A DNA stretch of 64,000 nucleotides from CAMYOC01 sp963704875 (GTDB taxonomy: Bacteria > Pseudomonadota > Gammaproteobacteria > Steroidobacterales > XN24): positions 62,001 through 126,000 of the forward strand of contig CAVPIA010000005.1 of assembly GCA_963704875.1 (NCBI GenBank). Direction: 5' to 3'. Within the stretch, counting starts at the first letter, position 1. Each line of letters starts with the position of its first letter. The notes under the pieces are model-generated. The model was not told the DNA's origin. It ran no database searches and worked only from the letters and a program-made list of their open reading frames with translations. Below are positions 34,935 through 44,954 of this stretch, in pieces. The position numbers and the translations under genes are program-made.

Positions 34935-35556
34935 GGTGCACCCCCTCGTTCAGGTGAATTGCCGCTGTACCCCAGGCGCGCCACCCGGCAATGCTCTCAG
35001 GCACCGGGGGCGTCGCCGGATGCTCGGCGGTAAGGGCGGACAACAGCGCGGTGGTGTCCCGGGCCAGTCCCGCCTCGATCAGTTCATTAAGTTCGCCAAA
35101 GACCAGAGCATTGGTCTTGCAGGCTTCGACGCAGGCGGGTTCTGCGCCCGCGTCGATACGTTCCACGCAGCCGTCGCACTTCATTGCAACGATTCTGGAT
35201 GGCATGCCGTCGCCGGACTCGTGGAAGGTGATCACGTCGAACGGACATACCATCGCGCACATGGCGCAGGTGATGCATCGGCGCGCATCGGTCAGCACCA
35301 GATCCCGCGCCTGGTCGCGCTGGATCGCCGCGGTAGGGCAGACCTGCTCGCAGGGAGCCGGGTTGCAGTGTCTGCATTTGTTGGGGAAGGACGTTGCGTA
35401 GGCACGCCCTGGCATTACATGGATCCTCGGACGGGGCACCGGACTCTCGAACACTGCTTGGGTCGGATCACGGCTCAAAGAGTGCTCGACCGCGCAGGCG
35501 AATTCGCATTGACGGCAGCCGATGCACCGCTCGGGATTAACGAAGACAGTCTTCAT
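34921..35556 (-). CDS. cooF: CooF-type polyferredoxin, electron acceptor of CooS
   Basis: A 211-residue iron-sulfur protein with four Cys motifs of the DMSO-reductase B-subunit/CooF type: CIGCRQCEFAC, CRHCNPAPCEQVCP, CITCAMCAMVCP and CDGCVERIDAG...CVEAC. This fits four [4Fe-4S] clusters. It should take electrons from the CooS D-cluster and deliver them to the flavoprotein encoded downstream. It is the first gene of the minus-strand operon cooF-cooS-cooC-oxidoreductase, with GGGAG before the ATG. There is no hydrogenase (cooLH-type) in the window, so coupling to H2 evolution is not supported here. Confidence 0.9.
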   Translation of the reverse strand: MKTVFVNPERCIGCRQCEFACAVEHSLSRDPTQAVFESPVPRPRIHVMPGRAYATSFPNKCRHCNPAPCEQVCPTAAIQRDQARDLVLTDARRCITCAMCAMVCPFDVITFHESGDGMPSRIVAMKCDGCVERIDAGAEPACVEACKTNALVFGELNELIEAGLARDTTALLSALTAEHPATPPVPESIAGWRAWGTAAIHLNEGVHHGRH

Positions 35557-35601
35557 TAGGAACTCCCGAGACGAGCGGAGATTTTTGCTGCTCCGCTGAT
35601 G

Positions 35602-35619
35602 TGTTCTCCGGTGAAAACA
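35602..35619 (-). promoter_or_regulatory. Possible operator upstream of cooF
   Basis: TGTTCTC-CGGT-GAAAACA is a 7-bp inverted repeat with one mismatch, 46 bp upstream of cooF. The overlapping CTCCGG/CCGGAG pair (35606-35627) could also form a hairpin. It does not match the known CooA or FNR consensus. Confidence 0.3.
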
Positions 35620-35814
35620 TCGCCGGAGGGACTACTAAGAGCATGGCACCGGGCGACAGGGTTTTCCAGTCGGATTTCCCGCCATCAAAGACCGCAGGGA
35701 GGTCTTCATCTCCGGCAAGCTGCGCGGTCTGGTAATGTAGCCGCCTGCCGGGGTGCACGTGCCCCGCACACACACGATCCGGCTCTTGCAGAGCTGTCCG
35801 CGAGGAGAATACAC

Positions 35815-37923
<2,109 letters not shown>

Positions 37924-38045
37924 ATCACGCGGGATTCGGGCGGGGCGATGAGCTTTATCATCCCACCGATCAGGGTTAATCAATGGCGGGCTAACCGGAC
38001 CTGGGACAGACCAGGCGGGGCCCACCTGATCCAGGAGACAAAAGC

Positions 38046-38609
38046 TTGAGTATTCTGATTATCGGCGTGGCCCTGTGGGCCATCGTACATTTCTTTCCGG
38101 CCATCGCTGCGGGGCAGCGGGCGAGTTTGAACCAGCGTCTCGGCCAGCGCTATCGCGGCCTGTTTTCACTGCTGATCCTCGCTTCGCTGGCCCTGATTGT
38201 TGTCGGCTGGCGTTCAACCATTCCAACCACGGTATACCTGCCGCAAATCTGGGGCCGTCATCTTGCCTATCTGCTGGTGTTGATTGCTTTTGTGCTGTTC
38301 GCGGCGGCGAAAACCAGCAACAACATCCGGCGTCTGATCCGGCATCCGCAATTGACTGCGGTCGCGGTATGGGCCACCGGCCATCTGTTCGCAAACGGCG
38401 ATATCCGCTCGCTGATCCTGTTTGGCGGTTTGGGACTGTGGGCCATCGCCGAAATGGCGCTGATCAATCGCCGCGATGGGGCATGGCAAAAACCGTCGGC
38501 GGTGCCATTCACCAAGGATCTTGCGACGGTAGCGATCGGCCTCGTTGTGATGGTGATCTTTATGTTCCTGCATCCGTTCTTCACCGGTATGGTGGTGATA
38601 CCGACCTGA
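38046..38609 (+). CDS. NnrU-family integral membrane protein
   Basis: A 187-residue protein with about six membrane helices, family landmarks VHFFPAIA, RHPQLTAVAVWATGHLFANGD and LFGGLGLWAIAEM. NnrU proteins are associated with nitrite/NO metabolism and, more widely, belong to an isoprenylcysteine methyltransferase-like fold; the reaction is unresolved. Translation starts at TTG 38046, chosen for the AGGAGA eight bases upstream and the lack of an ATG. No denitrification genes are nearby. Confidence 0.82.
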   Translation: MSILIIGVALWAIVHFFPAIAAGQRASLNQRLGQRYRGLFSLLILASLALIVVGWRSTIPTTVYLPQIWGRHLAYLLVLIAFVLFAAAKTSNNIRRLIRHPQLTAVAVWATGHLFANGDIRSLILFGGLGLWAIAEMALINRRDGAWQKPSAVPFTKDLATVAIGLVVMVIFMFLHPFFTGMVVIPT

Positions 38610-38736
38610 GCGATCGACGTCCGGTCCAGCATTGTTGGCGTGGTTTCATCGTCAGACTGCTGACATGCGCCGCCGGCCGGGCGCTCGTCGTGCCATGCGT
38701 TGAGCGCGGCACTCGCTGCGCGTAGCATGGCGCGTC

Positions 38737-40401
38737 ATGAATGACTTAGCCCGGTACTGCCTATCGTTATCGCGGATTTCCGCGTTCTTACTTGCTGCCG
38801 CCATCGTGGCCATAGTTGCAATAGCGGCGGTCACGGCAGGCGGCTGCAGCCGTGATGCTGGTGAAGATGGCGTGGTCAAAGCGATGCACCGGATTGATGC
38901 CGGTGGAATGACCGAGCGGGTGATTGCCCTGGCGAGTGACGAGATGTTGGGACGGGCGCCGATGACCGACGGTGAAACCCGGACCATTGAATATTTGCAG
39001 TCTCAGTTTGAAGCGATCGGTCTGGAGCCGGCCGGGGATGACGGATACCTGCAGCCGGTGCCGCTGGTCGAGATTACCGCCAGTCCGGACTCCACAATGG
39101 AAGTGGATGGCGAAGCGTTGCGCTACGGCGACGACTTCGTGGTCCGGACCAAGCGGGTGGCAGACGAGGTCCGTTTGCAGCAGTCGGAATTGGTGTTCAT
39201 CGGCTATGGCATCAACGCCCCCGAGTATGACTGGAACGACTACGCTGGCGTGGATTGGGCTGGAAAAACCGCGATCGTGCTGATCAATGATCCCGGATTC
39301 GCGACCGGCGACGCGAACCTGTTTACCGGTCGTGCAATGACCTATTACGGCCGCTGGATGTACAAATACGAGGAAGCGGCGCGCCAGGGGCTGGACGGTT
39401 TGCTCATCGTGCATGAGACCGCCCCGGCCGCCTATGGCTGGGATGTCGTTCGCAACGGCAGGGTCGGTCCGCAGCTTGATCTGGTGACCGGGAATGACGG
39501 CGCCGACCGGGTGGCGGTCGAAGGCTGGATTCAGCAAAGCGTGGCCGAGCGTTTGTTCGAGCGTGCCGGGCTGGATTTCCACAACATGAAACAGGCGGCG
39601 CTGGGGCCGGATTTTCTGCCGGTCTCACTGGACCAGCGGGTCAACATCGACATCCGCAACACTATCCGTAAACAGTCCTCATACAACGTCCTCGGCAAAC
39701 TCACCGGTAGCACCCGGCCGGATGAGTACGTGGTCTACAGCGCACACTGGGATCACCTTGGGATGGACCCGGATCTTGATGAGGACAAGATCTACAACGG
39801 CGCCGCCGACAATGCGACTGGCGTCGCGGCCCTGCTGGAAATCGCTGAAGCGTTTGCCGCGCTCGAAGAGCCGGCCCAGCGCTCGGTGTTGTTTGCCGCG
39901 GTGACCGCAGAAGAGGCCGGTCTGCTCGGCTCGCTGTATATGGCGCGGAATCCGCCGGTGCCCAACCGGAATCTGGTAGCGGTGTTGAACATGGATATCA
40001 TGTTGCACAACGGAGCGAAGCCGGAAACGACTCTGCTCGGTCTGAGTCAATCGGAACTGGGCGATCTGGCCCGCGCGGCTGCAACACGTCAGGGCCGCAG
40101 CGTGCGCCCCCACCCGTCACCGGAAAGCGGCTACTTCTACCGCTCGGATCATTTCAGCATGGCCAGGTACGGGGTGCCGGGGCTGAGCTTTCTCAATGCC
40201 GGACCCGCGGATTCCGTTTATGTCCGTGAGCATTATCACAAGCCGTCTGACGAGTACCGGGATGACTGGGACCTGGCAGGGGCGGTGCAGGACGCACGAA
40301 TGTATTTTGATCTGGGCCTGGGCCTGGCGAATAGCGATACGTTTCCGGCATGGAGCAAGACCAGTGAGTTCCGGGCCGCCAGGGAAGCTGACGGCCGCTA
40401 G
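38737..40401 (+). CDS. Secreted M28-family aminopeptidase with PA domain
   Basis: A 554-residue zinc exopeptidase. A hydrophobic N-terminus and lipobox-like AGGCSRD (about residues 34-40) suggest lipid anchoring. A PA insert domain runs from about 140 to 300 (FIGYGINAPEYDWNDYAG). The di-zinc site is intact: SAHWDHLG, GAADNATG, TAEEAGLLG, NMDIM and EHYHKPSDEY. It probably trims peptides in the periplasm. Its stop codon shares the palindromic CTAG with the stop of the convergent small gene at 40398. Confidence 0.87.
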   Translation: MNDLARYCLSLSRISAFLLAAAIVAIVAIAAVTAGGCSRDAGEDGVVKAMHRIDAGGMTERVIALASDEMLGRAPMTDGETRTIEYLQSQFEAIGLEPAGDDGYLQPVPLVEITASPDSTMEVDGEALRYGDDFVVRTKRVADEVRLQQSELVFIGYGINAPEYDWNDYAGVDWAGKTAIVLINDPGFATGDANLFTGRAMTYYGRWMYKYEEAARQGLDGLLIVHETAPAAYGWDVVRNGRVGPQLDLVTGNDGADRVAVEGWIQQSVAERLFERAGLDFHNMKQAALGPDFLPVSLDQRVNIDIRNTIRKQSSYNVLGKLTGSTRPDEYVVYSAHWDHLGMDPDLDEDKIYNGAADNATGVAALLEIAEAFAALEEPAQRSVLFAAVTAEEAGLLGSLYMARNPPVPNRNLVAVLNMDIMLHNGAKPETTLLGLSQSELGDLARAAATRQGRSVRPHPSPESGYFYRSDHFSMARYGVPGLSFLNAGPADSVYVREHYHKPSDEYRDDWDLAGAVQDARMYFDLGLGLANSDTFPAWSKTSEFRAAREADGR

Positions 40402-40526
40402 CGCCCGGATTGCTTTCGCTGTTGCCGTCTGCGCTCACGCCGCAGCCACTGCACGCCGAGGATGAGTCCCAGCAGGGGCAGCATTAACGCGATCAGGATC
40501 AGCAGATTTTCCGCATTGAAGCTCAT
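40398..40526 (-). CDS. Small single-helix membrane protein
   Basis: A 42-residue protein: MSFNAENLLILIALMLPLLG opens an N-out hydrophobic helix (about residues 6-28), then a strongly basic tail (WLRRERRRQQRKQ). AGGACAG lies a few bases upstream of the ATG. The positive-inside pattern and ribosome site support a real gene. Function unknown. Confidence 0.45.
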   Translation of the reverse strand: MSFNAENLLILIALMLPLLGLILGVQWLRRERRRQQRKQSGR

Positions 40527-40610
40527 AAGTCTGTCCTGAGTATGGCTCGCGGATTCCGGGTCTGCCGGGTGCCGGGCCGGTGCCCTGCTGGACCCTGCCC
40601 AAGCCAGAAC

Positions 40611-40640
40611 CGGCCAGATTCGGCCAGATTCGGCCAGATC
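40611..40640. repeat. Three 10-bp tandem repeats upstream of the methyltransferase-like gene
   Basis: CGGCCAGATT, CGGCCAGATT and CGGCCAGATC are tandem, flanked by degenerate copies (AAGCCAGAAC and CGCCCAGCCG), about 100 bp before the gene at 40740. Confidence 0.7.
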
Positions 40641-40739
40641 CGCCCAGCCGGGGCCGGCTCGTGTGAGCATAATGCCGCCGGCCGGGGTCCAAACCTTTGG
40701 ACGCAACAAGGTGCGTTCCGAGAACGGGGGACAAAACTA

Positions 40740-41543
40740 ATGAGAATGAATGTGCATGCTCCAGGACACGGGTCTTTCAGCGTTTCGGCCGGCCTTGCTG
40801 TACTGCTGATCCTGTCGGTGGTCATTTGCCTGCCTGTGACAGCAGATGAGACGACTGCAACTGGTGTGACCGGCGCGCTGACGCAAACCGATCGGTCGGA
40901 GAAGGACCGCGAGGCGGACGCCCGTCGCAAGCCGGATCAGGTACTGGACTTTTTCGGTTTGCAGCCGGGGTTGAACGTGCTGGAAATGTTCGCTGGTGGC
41001 GGCTACTACACCGAGATCCTGTCGTACGCGGTGGGCGAAGAGGGCCTTGTCTGGGCACACAACAACACACCGTACCTGGAGTATGCCAAGGACGAAATCG
41101 CGACTCGTTTCCCGGATGGCATGCCATCCAATGTGAAACCCGTTACGGCGGAAAACAACGAGCTGGCGCTGCCTGCCGAGACGTTTGACCTGGCCTTGCT
41201 GATCCTCGCTTATCACGACGTCTATCACGTGCATGAAGAAAGCGGCTGGCTGCCTATCGATGGCCCGAAGATGCTCGCTGAGATCTATCAGTCGATGAAG
41301 CCGGGCGCGGTGCTCGGCGTGGTCGATCATGTTGCAGAAACTGGCGCCCCCGCTGAGACCGGCGAAACATTGCACCGTATCGATCCGGCATTGATGAAGA
41401 AAGAAATCGTCGCTGCCGGTTTCGTCTTTGACGGCGAAAGCGATGCGTTACGCAACCCGGCCGACGACGTCACTCGTCACGCCTTTGACCCGAAGAGTCG
41501 CGGCAGGACCGACCGGGTGATTTATCGTTTTGTACGGCCCTGA
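40740..41543 (+). CDS. Exported SAM-methyltransferase-like protein
   Basis: A 267-residue protein with an N-terminal signal (about residues 12-36, ending PVTADE) and a Rossmann-fold methyltransferase domain: LNVLEMFAGGGYYTEILSYA as motif I, then DLALLILAYHDVYH and MKPGAVLGVVDH. Secretion of a SAM-binding fold is odd because SAM is cytoplasmic. Exported members of this family exist in proteobacteria without known function. The start at 40740 has GGGGGAC nine bases upstream; an ATG six bases later is possible. Confidence 0.75.
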   Translation: MRMNVHAPGHGSFSVSAGLAVLLILSVVICLPVTADETTATGVTGALTQTDRSEKDREADARRKPDQVLDFFGLQPGLNVLEMFAGGGYYTEILSYAVGEEGLVWAHNNTPYLEYAKDEIATRFPDGMPSNVKPVTAENNELALPAETFDLALLILAYHDVYHVHEESGWLPIDGPKMLAEIYQSMKPGAVLGVVDHVAETGAPAETGETLHRIDPALMKKEIVAAGFVFDGESDALRNPADDVTRHAFDPKSRGRTDRVIYRFVRP

Positions 41544-41628
41544 CTTTCGGCGATCCTGAGCCGGCGGACGGCAAGCCGGTGACGGCAACCCGGTGAAAGG
41601 GGAGAGGACCATCAGCTGGCCAGCGCCG

Positions 41629-42501
41629 TCATCGTGCGGCAGTTTTCGCATACAGGGCACGGCATTCGGACTCACGTCCGCGCACCACACGGTGCCCCTG
41701 TAGTGCGCCGCGGGTTTCCGTGACGACGGTATGCTGTCCCTCTTCACCGTCGTCGGCGAAGAAATAGATCACCACCCAGTCGCGCACCCGATCGAGCTTG
41801 TGGGCGAGAGCGGTGTTGGAGTACAGAACCGTGAAATGCCAGTGGTCGCGCTGATTGTGCAAAACCGGCAGCCAGGCTTCTCCGTCGGGATTGAATCGCC
41901 TGGGCGCAATGGTCGGTAACTTGCCTGCTTCGGCAAGCTCCCGGTATTCCTTATCGATCTTCAGCAGTATCTGTACATCGGGACCGCCGCCGTGACCCGC
42001 GTCCGCGCCGCGTGCATCCCGGCGCCGGGTTCGCTCCAGCATGCTGGAAAGGCTTGCCCGGATTCCCTGCAGTCGGCGCTTGCCGATGCCGGGCAAGGAC
42101 TGCAGCCGGCCGTCCCAGGCCGCGGCCTCAAGCTGCTCCAGGGTGTCGATATGGAGATCGTCGTGGATGTGGTCGGCCAGAACGGCGCCGATCCCCGGCA
42201 CCGTCTGCAGCAGGGCGCCTGCATCCAGCGTGCCTCGCAGGCGCTCCAGCTGACTCCAGCGGCCGCTGGTCACCATCTCGCGGATCGCGGAGGAGATACT
42301 GCGGCCGATCGCGGGCAGCGCGATAAGACCCTCAAGGCCTTCCTCTTCGAGTATGTGCGCCAGATCCCTGTTCAGCCCTTCGACAGTATCTGCCGCCTTG
42401 CGATAGGCCGCTACGCGGAACGGATTGGCGCCCTGAGCCGACAGCAAGTCTGCTGCCTCGCGCAGTTTCTGTGCAATCTGCTGATTGACGCTGATATCCA
42501 T
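41629..42501 (-). CDS. Helix-hairpin-helix DNA-binding protein resembling the PolX N-terminus
   Basis: A 290-residue protein. Residues 1-150 match the 8-kDa and HhH part of X-family polymerases (NQQIAQKLREAADLLSAQGA, PFRVAAYRKAADTVE, LPAIGRSISSAIREMV, VPGIGAVLADHIHDDL, LPGIGKRRLQGIR). The polymerase palm and PHP domains are missing. The C-terminal 130 residues (VQILLKIDKEYRE, FNPDGEAWLPVLHNQRDHWH) are a different domain seen in stand-alone HhH proteins. It probably binds DNA ends or gaps. It is divergent from the cytochrome gene. Confidence 0.75.
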   Translation of the reverse strand: MDISVNQQIAQKLREAADLLSAQGANPFRVAAYRKAADTVEGLNRDLAHILEEEGLEGLIALPAIGRSISSAIREMVTSGRWSQLERLRGTLDAGALLQTVPGIGAVLADHIHDDLHIDTLEQLEAAAWDGRLQSLPGIGKRRLQGIRASLSSMLERTRRRDARGADAGHGGGPDVQILLKIDKEYRELAEAGKLPTIAPRRFNPDGEAWLPVLHNQRDHWHFTVLYSNTALAHKLDRVRDWVVIYFFADDGEEGQHTVVTETRGALQGHRVVRGRESECRALYAKTAAR

Positions 42502-42697
42502 CCGGCCTGGCCTGATCAGGGCTCAATACAAGCATAGTCGCGGCCACCCTCGAGGGTCGTCCGACAGACCCGGCGGCGGCGGGGGATTCACGAAACCGTG
42601 GCCGAGTGGGGTATGATCGGACCGACACCACAGCGGACTGCGGACCGTGCGGTGCTGCCGTGAATCCCTGGATAGAAAGGTCCCTGGAGTAGAGTTG

Positions 42698-43225
42698 ATG
42701 ATGCACAGAACCGCCGTTCTTTCGGTCTGCTGCCCGTTATTGATATCGGGCGTCCTGTTTGCCTCGGGCGCTATTGCTGAAGATCCGACCGCGGCGCCGG
42801 CCGTCATTGCCAGCGCGGACCCCTTGCTGGCCGCGGTGGACGAGCAGCCCACGCGACGCAAACAACGGCCGGTGCCGGCACAGGTAGAAGGCAAGTTCTG
42901 GGGCAGCGGGGTTTGGGAAGATGGCTGTGTCAGCTGTCATTCGGACGCCAGCGACGGTGGCTACCAGTCGCTGGGCGTGCTGCTGCAACGGGTAGGTCAT
43001 GGCATTCCGCCGAATCATGTGAAGACCGTCCCTAACGGATGCCAGAAATGTCACAAGGACGGCGGCGCCGCCTATCCGCTGGGTACGCTGATCCACGAAA
43101 TCCATTTCGAGAACCCGCGCGAAAACGCTTACGTCAACGATTTCAAGGGCAGCTGTATCGGCTGTCACCGCATGAATACCGAGCGTGGCTCAGCCAGCCT
43201 GAAACGCGGCAAACGTAACTGGTAG
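42698..43225 (+). CDS. Periplasmic tri-haem c-type cytochrome
   Basis: A 175-residue protein with signal peptide (about residues 1-28, ending AIAEDP) and three CXXCH haem motifs: CVSCHSD, CQKCHKD and CIGCHRM. Extra His residues (GHGIPPNH, LIHEIHFE) can be distal ligands. It would carry electrons in the periplasm. No partner oxidoreductase is adjacent, so the redox partner is unknown. Two consecutive ATGs (42698 and 42701) fit the ribosome site; the first is used. Confidence 0.82.
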   Translation: MMHRTAVLSVCCPLLISGVLFASGAIAEDPTAAPAVIASADPLLAAVDEQPTRRKQRPVPAQVEGKFWGSGVWEDGCVSCHSDASDGGYQSLGVLLQRVGHGIPPNHVKTVPNGCQKCHKDGGAAYPLGTLIHEIHFENPRENAYVNDFKGSCIGCHRMNTERGSASLKRGKRNW

Positions 43226-43394
43226 GTCGGCCAAAGCCCAACCATTGGCCAATCCACTGCCCGAACCATCGGTCGGGTCTCAGGCGCGTCCCCATTTGTG
43301 CTTTCTCAAGCCGGCGCCTCCGCGACCTGCCCTGAGAAGCATCCTCATGCACAGCGCACTCGTTCCTGATAGTCCGGGATGGCCCGGATAAGAG

Positions 43395-44834
43395 ATGCAG
43401 CAAACGGGGTCCCGCATGAAAGATCAAATACGCCGGTTTGAACGGCTGGCCCGAACGCTCGATCCCGACCCACAGGCCCGGGCGGGTATGACCCGCCAAG
43501 CGGTTTCCTTTTCAGACGACTTCCTCGCTTCGTTGCCCGGGCGCGGCACTTACCGGCGCGGTAGCCATAAGCCGGACCCCGGGGCATTCGGGTTGCAGGA
43601 CGGCCCGGCGTCCATGGGCGAGGCGCTGGCGATCTTTGAGCAGGATGTGCTCGGTTCAGGTATCAATCCGGCATCGGGTTCGGCTTTCGGATACATCCCG
43701 GGTGGCGGCATTTACCCGTCCGCGTTGGCGGACTACCTGGCGGACGTCACCAACCAGTATTCGGGTGTGTCTTTCGCCAGCCCCGGCGGTGCACAGCTGG
43801 AACGGTCGTTGCTGCGGTGGATGGCGACCGAGCTGGTCGGTCTGCCGGAGACCGCGGGCGGAGATCTCACCTCCGGCGGCAGTATCGCGAATCTGTCGGC
43901 TATTGTTACCGCGCGTGAGGCCTGCGGTATCCGCGCCAGAGACGTCGAGCGCAGCGTGGTCTACCTGACCGCGCAAACCCATCATTGTGTCGACAAGGCC
44001 TTGCGCGTGGCCGGGCTGGGCGAATGCGTCGTCCGGCGGGTGTCGATGGATGCCGGCTGGCGCATGAGTCCGCGGGCGCTGATTGAGCAGGTCAGCCTTG
44101 ATCTCGCTGATGGCCTGCGGCCGTGGATGGTGGTGGCGTCGGCGGGCACCACTGACGTGGGTGCGGTGGATCCGCTGGATGCGATCGCCGATATTGCCGC
44201 CGAGCACGGCCTGTGGAATCACGTCGATGCCGCCTATGGCGGGTTTTTTCTGCTGACCGAACACGGCCGACAACGTCTTGCCGGGATCGAGCGCGCCGAT
44301 ACGGTGGTGCTCGATCCGCACAAGGGTCTGTTTTTGCCGTTTGGCACGGGCACCGTACTGGCGCGGGACGAAAGACAGCTGGCCGCGGCACATCGCCATA
44401 CAGCCAACTACATGCAGGATGCGCACGCGGACGATGGCGCGTTCTCGCCGGCCGACCTGGGTCCTGAGCTGAGCCGGCCGTTCCGAGGCCTGCGCCTGTG
44501 GCTGCCGCTGAAATTGTTTGGTCTGGAGCCGTTCCGCGCCGCGCTGGAGGAAAAGCTGCTGCTCGCGCGTTATTTTCGTCAGCAGCTGCTGCAGATGCCG
44601 GGGTTTGAAGTGGGTCCGGAGCCGGATCTGTCTGTGGTCACTTACCGCTTTATCCCGGAACATGGTGACGCGGATGAATGCAACCAGCGCTTGCTGCAGG
44701 CCGTGCACGCAGACGGGCACAGTTTTATCTCTTCAACCCGCCTCGATGACCAATTTGTCCTGCGTCTGGCCTGTCTGCATATGCGCAGCCATCTGCAGCA
44801 GGTAGACGAGCTATTGGACCTTGCTGGCACGTGA
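43395..44834 (+). CDS. PLP-dependent amino acid decarboxylase (group II)
   Basis: A 479-residue fold-type I decarboxylase of the aromatic/glutamate decarboxylase family. The PLP-binding Lys is in VLDPHKGLFLPFGTG. The cofactor-stacking His is in TAQTHHCVDKA and the pyridine-N Asp in NHVDAAYGG. GGSIANLSAIVTARE and LRLWLPLKLFG are family landmarks. Substrate choice (aromatic amino acids, glutamate, cysteine sulfinate) cannot be read safely. A second start, ATG 43416 with GGGG upstream, is possible. Confidence 0.82.
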   Translation: MQQTGSRMKDQIRRFERLARTLDPDPQARAGMTRQAVSFSDDFLASLPGRGTYRRGSHKPDPGAFGLQDGPASMGEALAIFEQDVLGSGINPASGSAFGYIPGGGIYPSALADYLADVTNQYSGVSFASPGGAQLERSLLRWMATELVGLPETAGGDLTSGGSIANLSAIVTAREACGIRARDVERSVVYLTAQTHHCVDKALRVAGLGECVVRRVSMDAGWRMSPRALIEQVSLDLADGLRPWMVVASAGTTDVGAVDPLDAIADIAAEHGLWNHVDAAYGGFFLLTEHGRQRLAGIERADTVVLDPHKGLFLPFGTGTVLARDERQLAAAHRHTANYMQDAHADDGAFSPADLGPELSRPFRGLRLWLPLKLFGLEPFRAALEEKLLLARYFRQQLLQMPGFEVGPEPDLSVVTYRFIPEHGDADECNQRLLQAVHADGHSFISSTRLDDQFVLRLACLHMRSHLQQVDELLDLAGT

Positions 44835-44954
44835 GTCGGAAAAACTCTGAAGCATGCCGGGTTGCCGGTTTGCCATGCCAGAGCCCGGACGCGGGAGCTG
44901 CTTGCGCATACAGAGCCGGTCGCATGCGGTGCCGGGATTCTGGTGGGCAGCGTT

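Noticed and set aside
38046..38609. Denitrification island suggested by the NnrU protein
   Set aside because: No nir, nor or nos genes are nearby, and NnrU-like proteins are widespread without denitrification.
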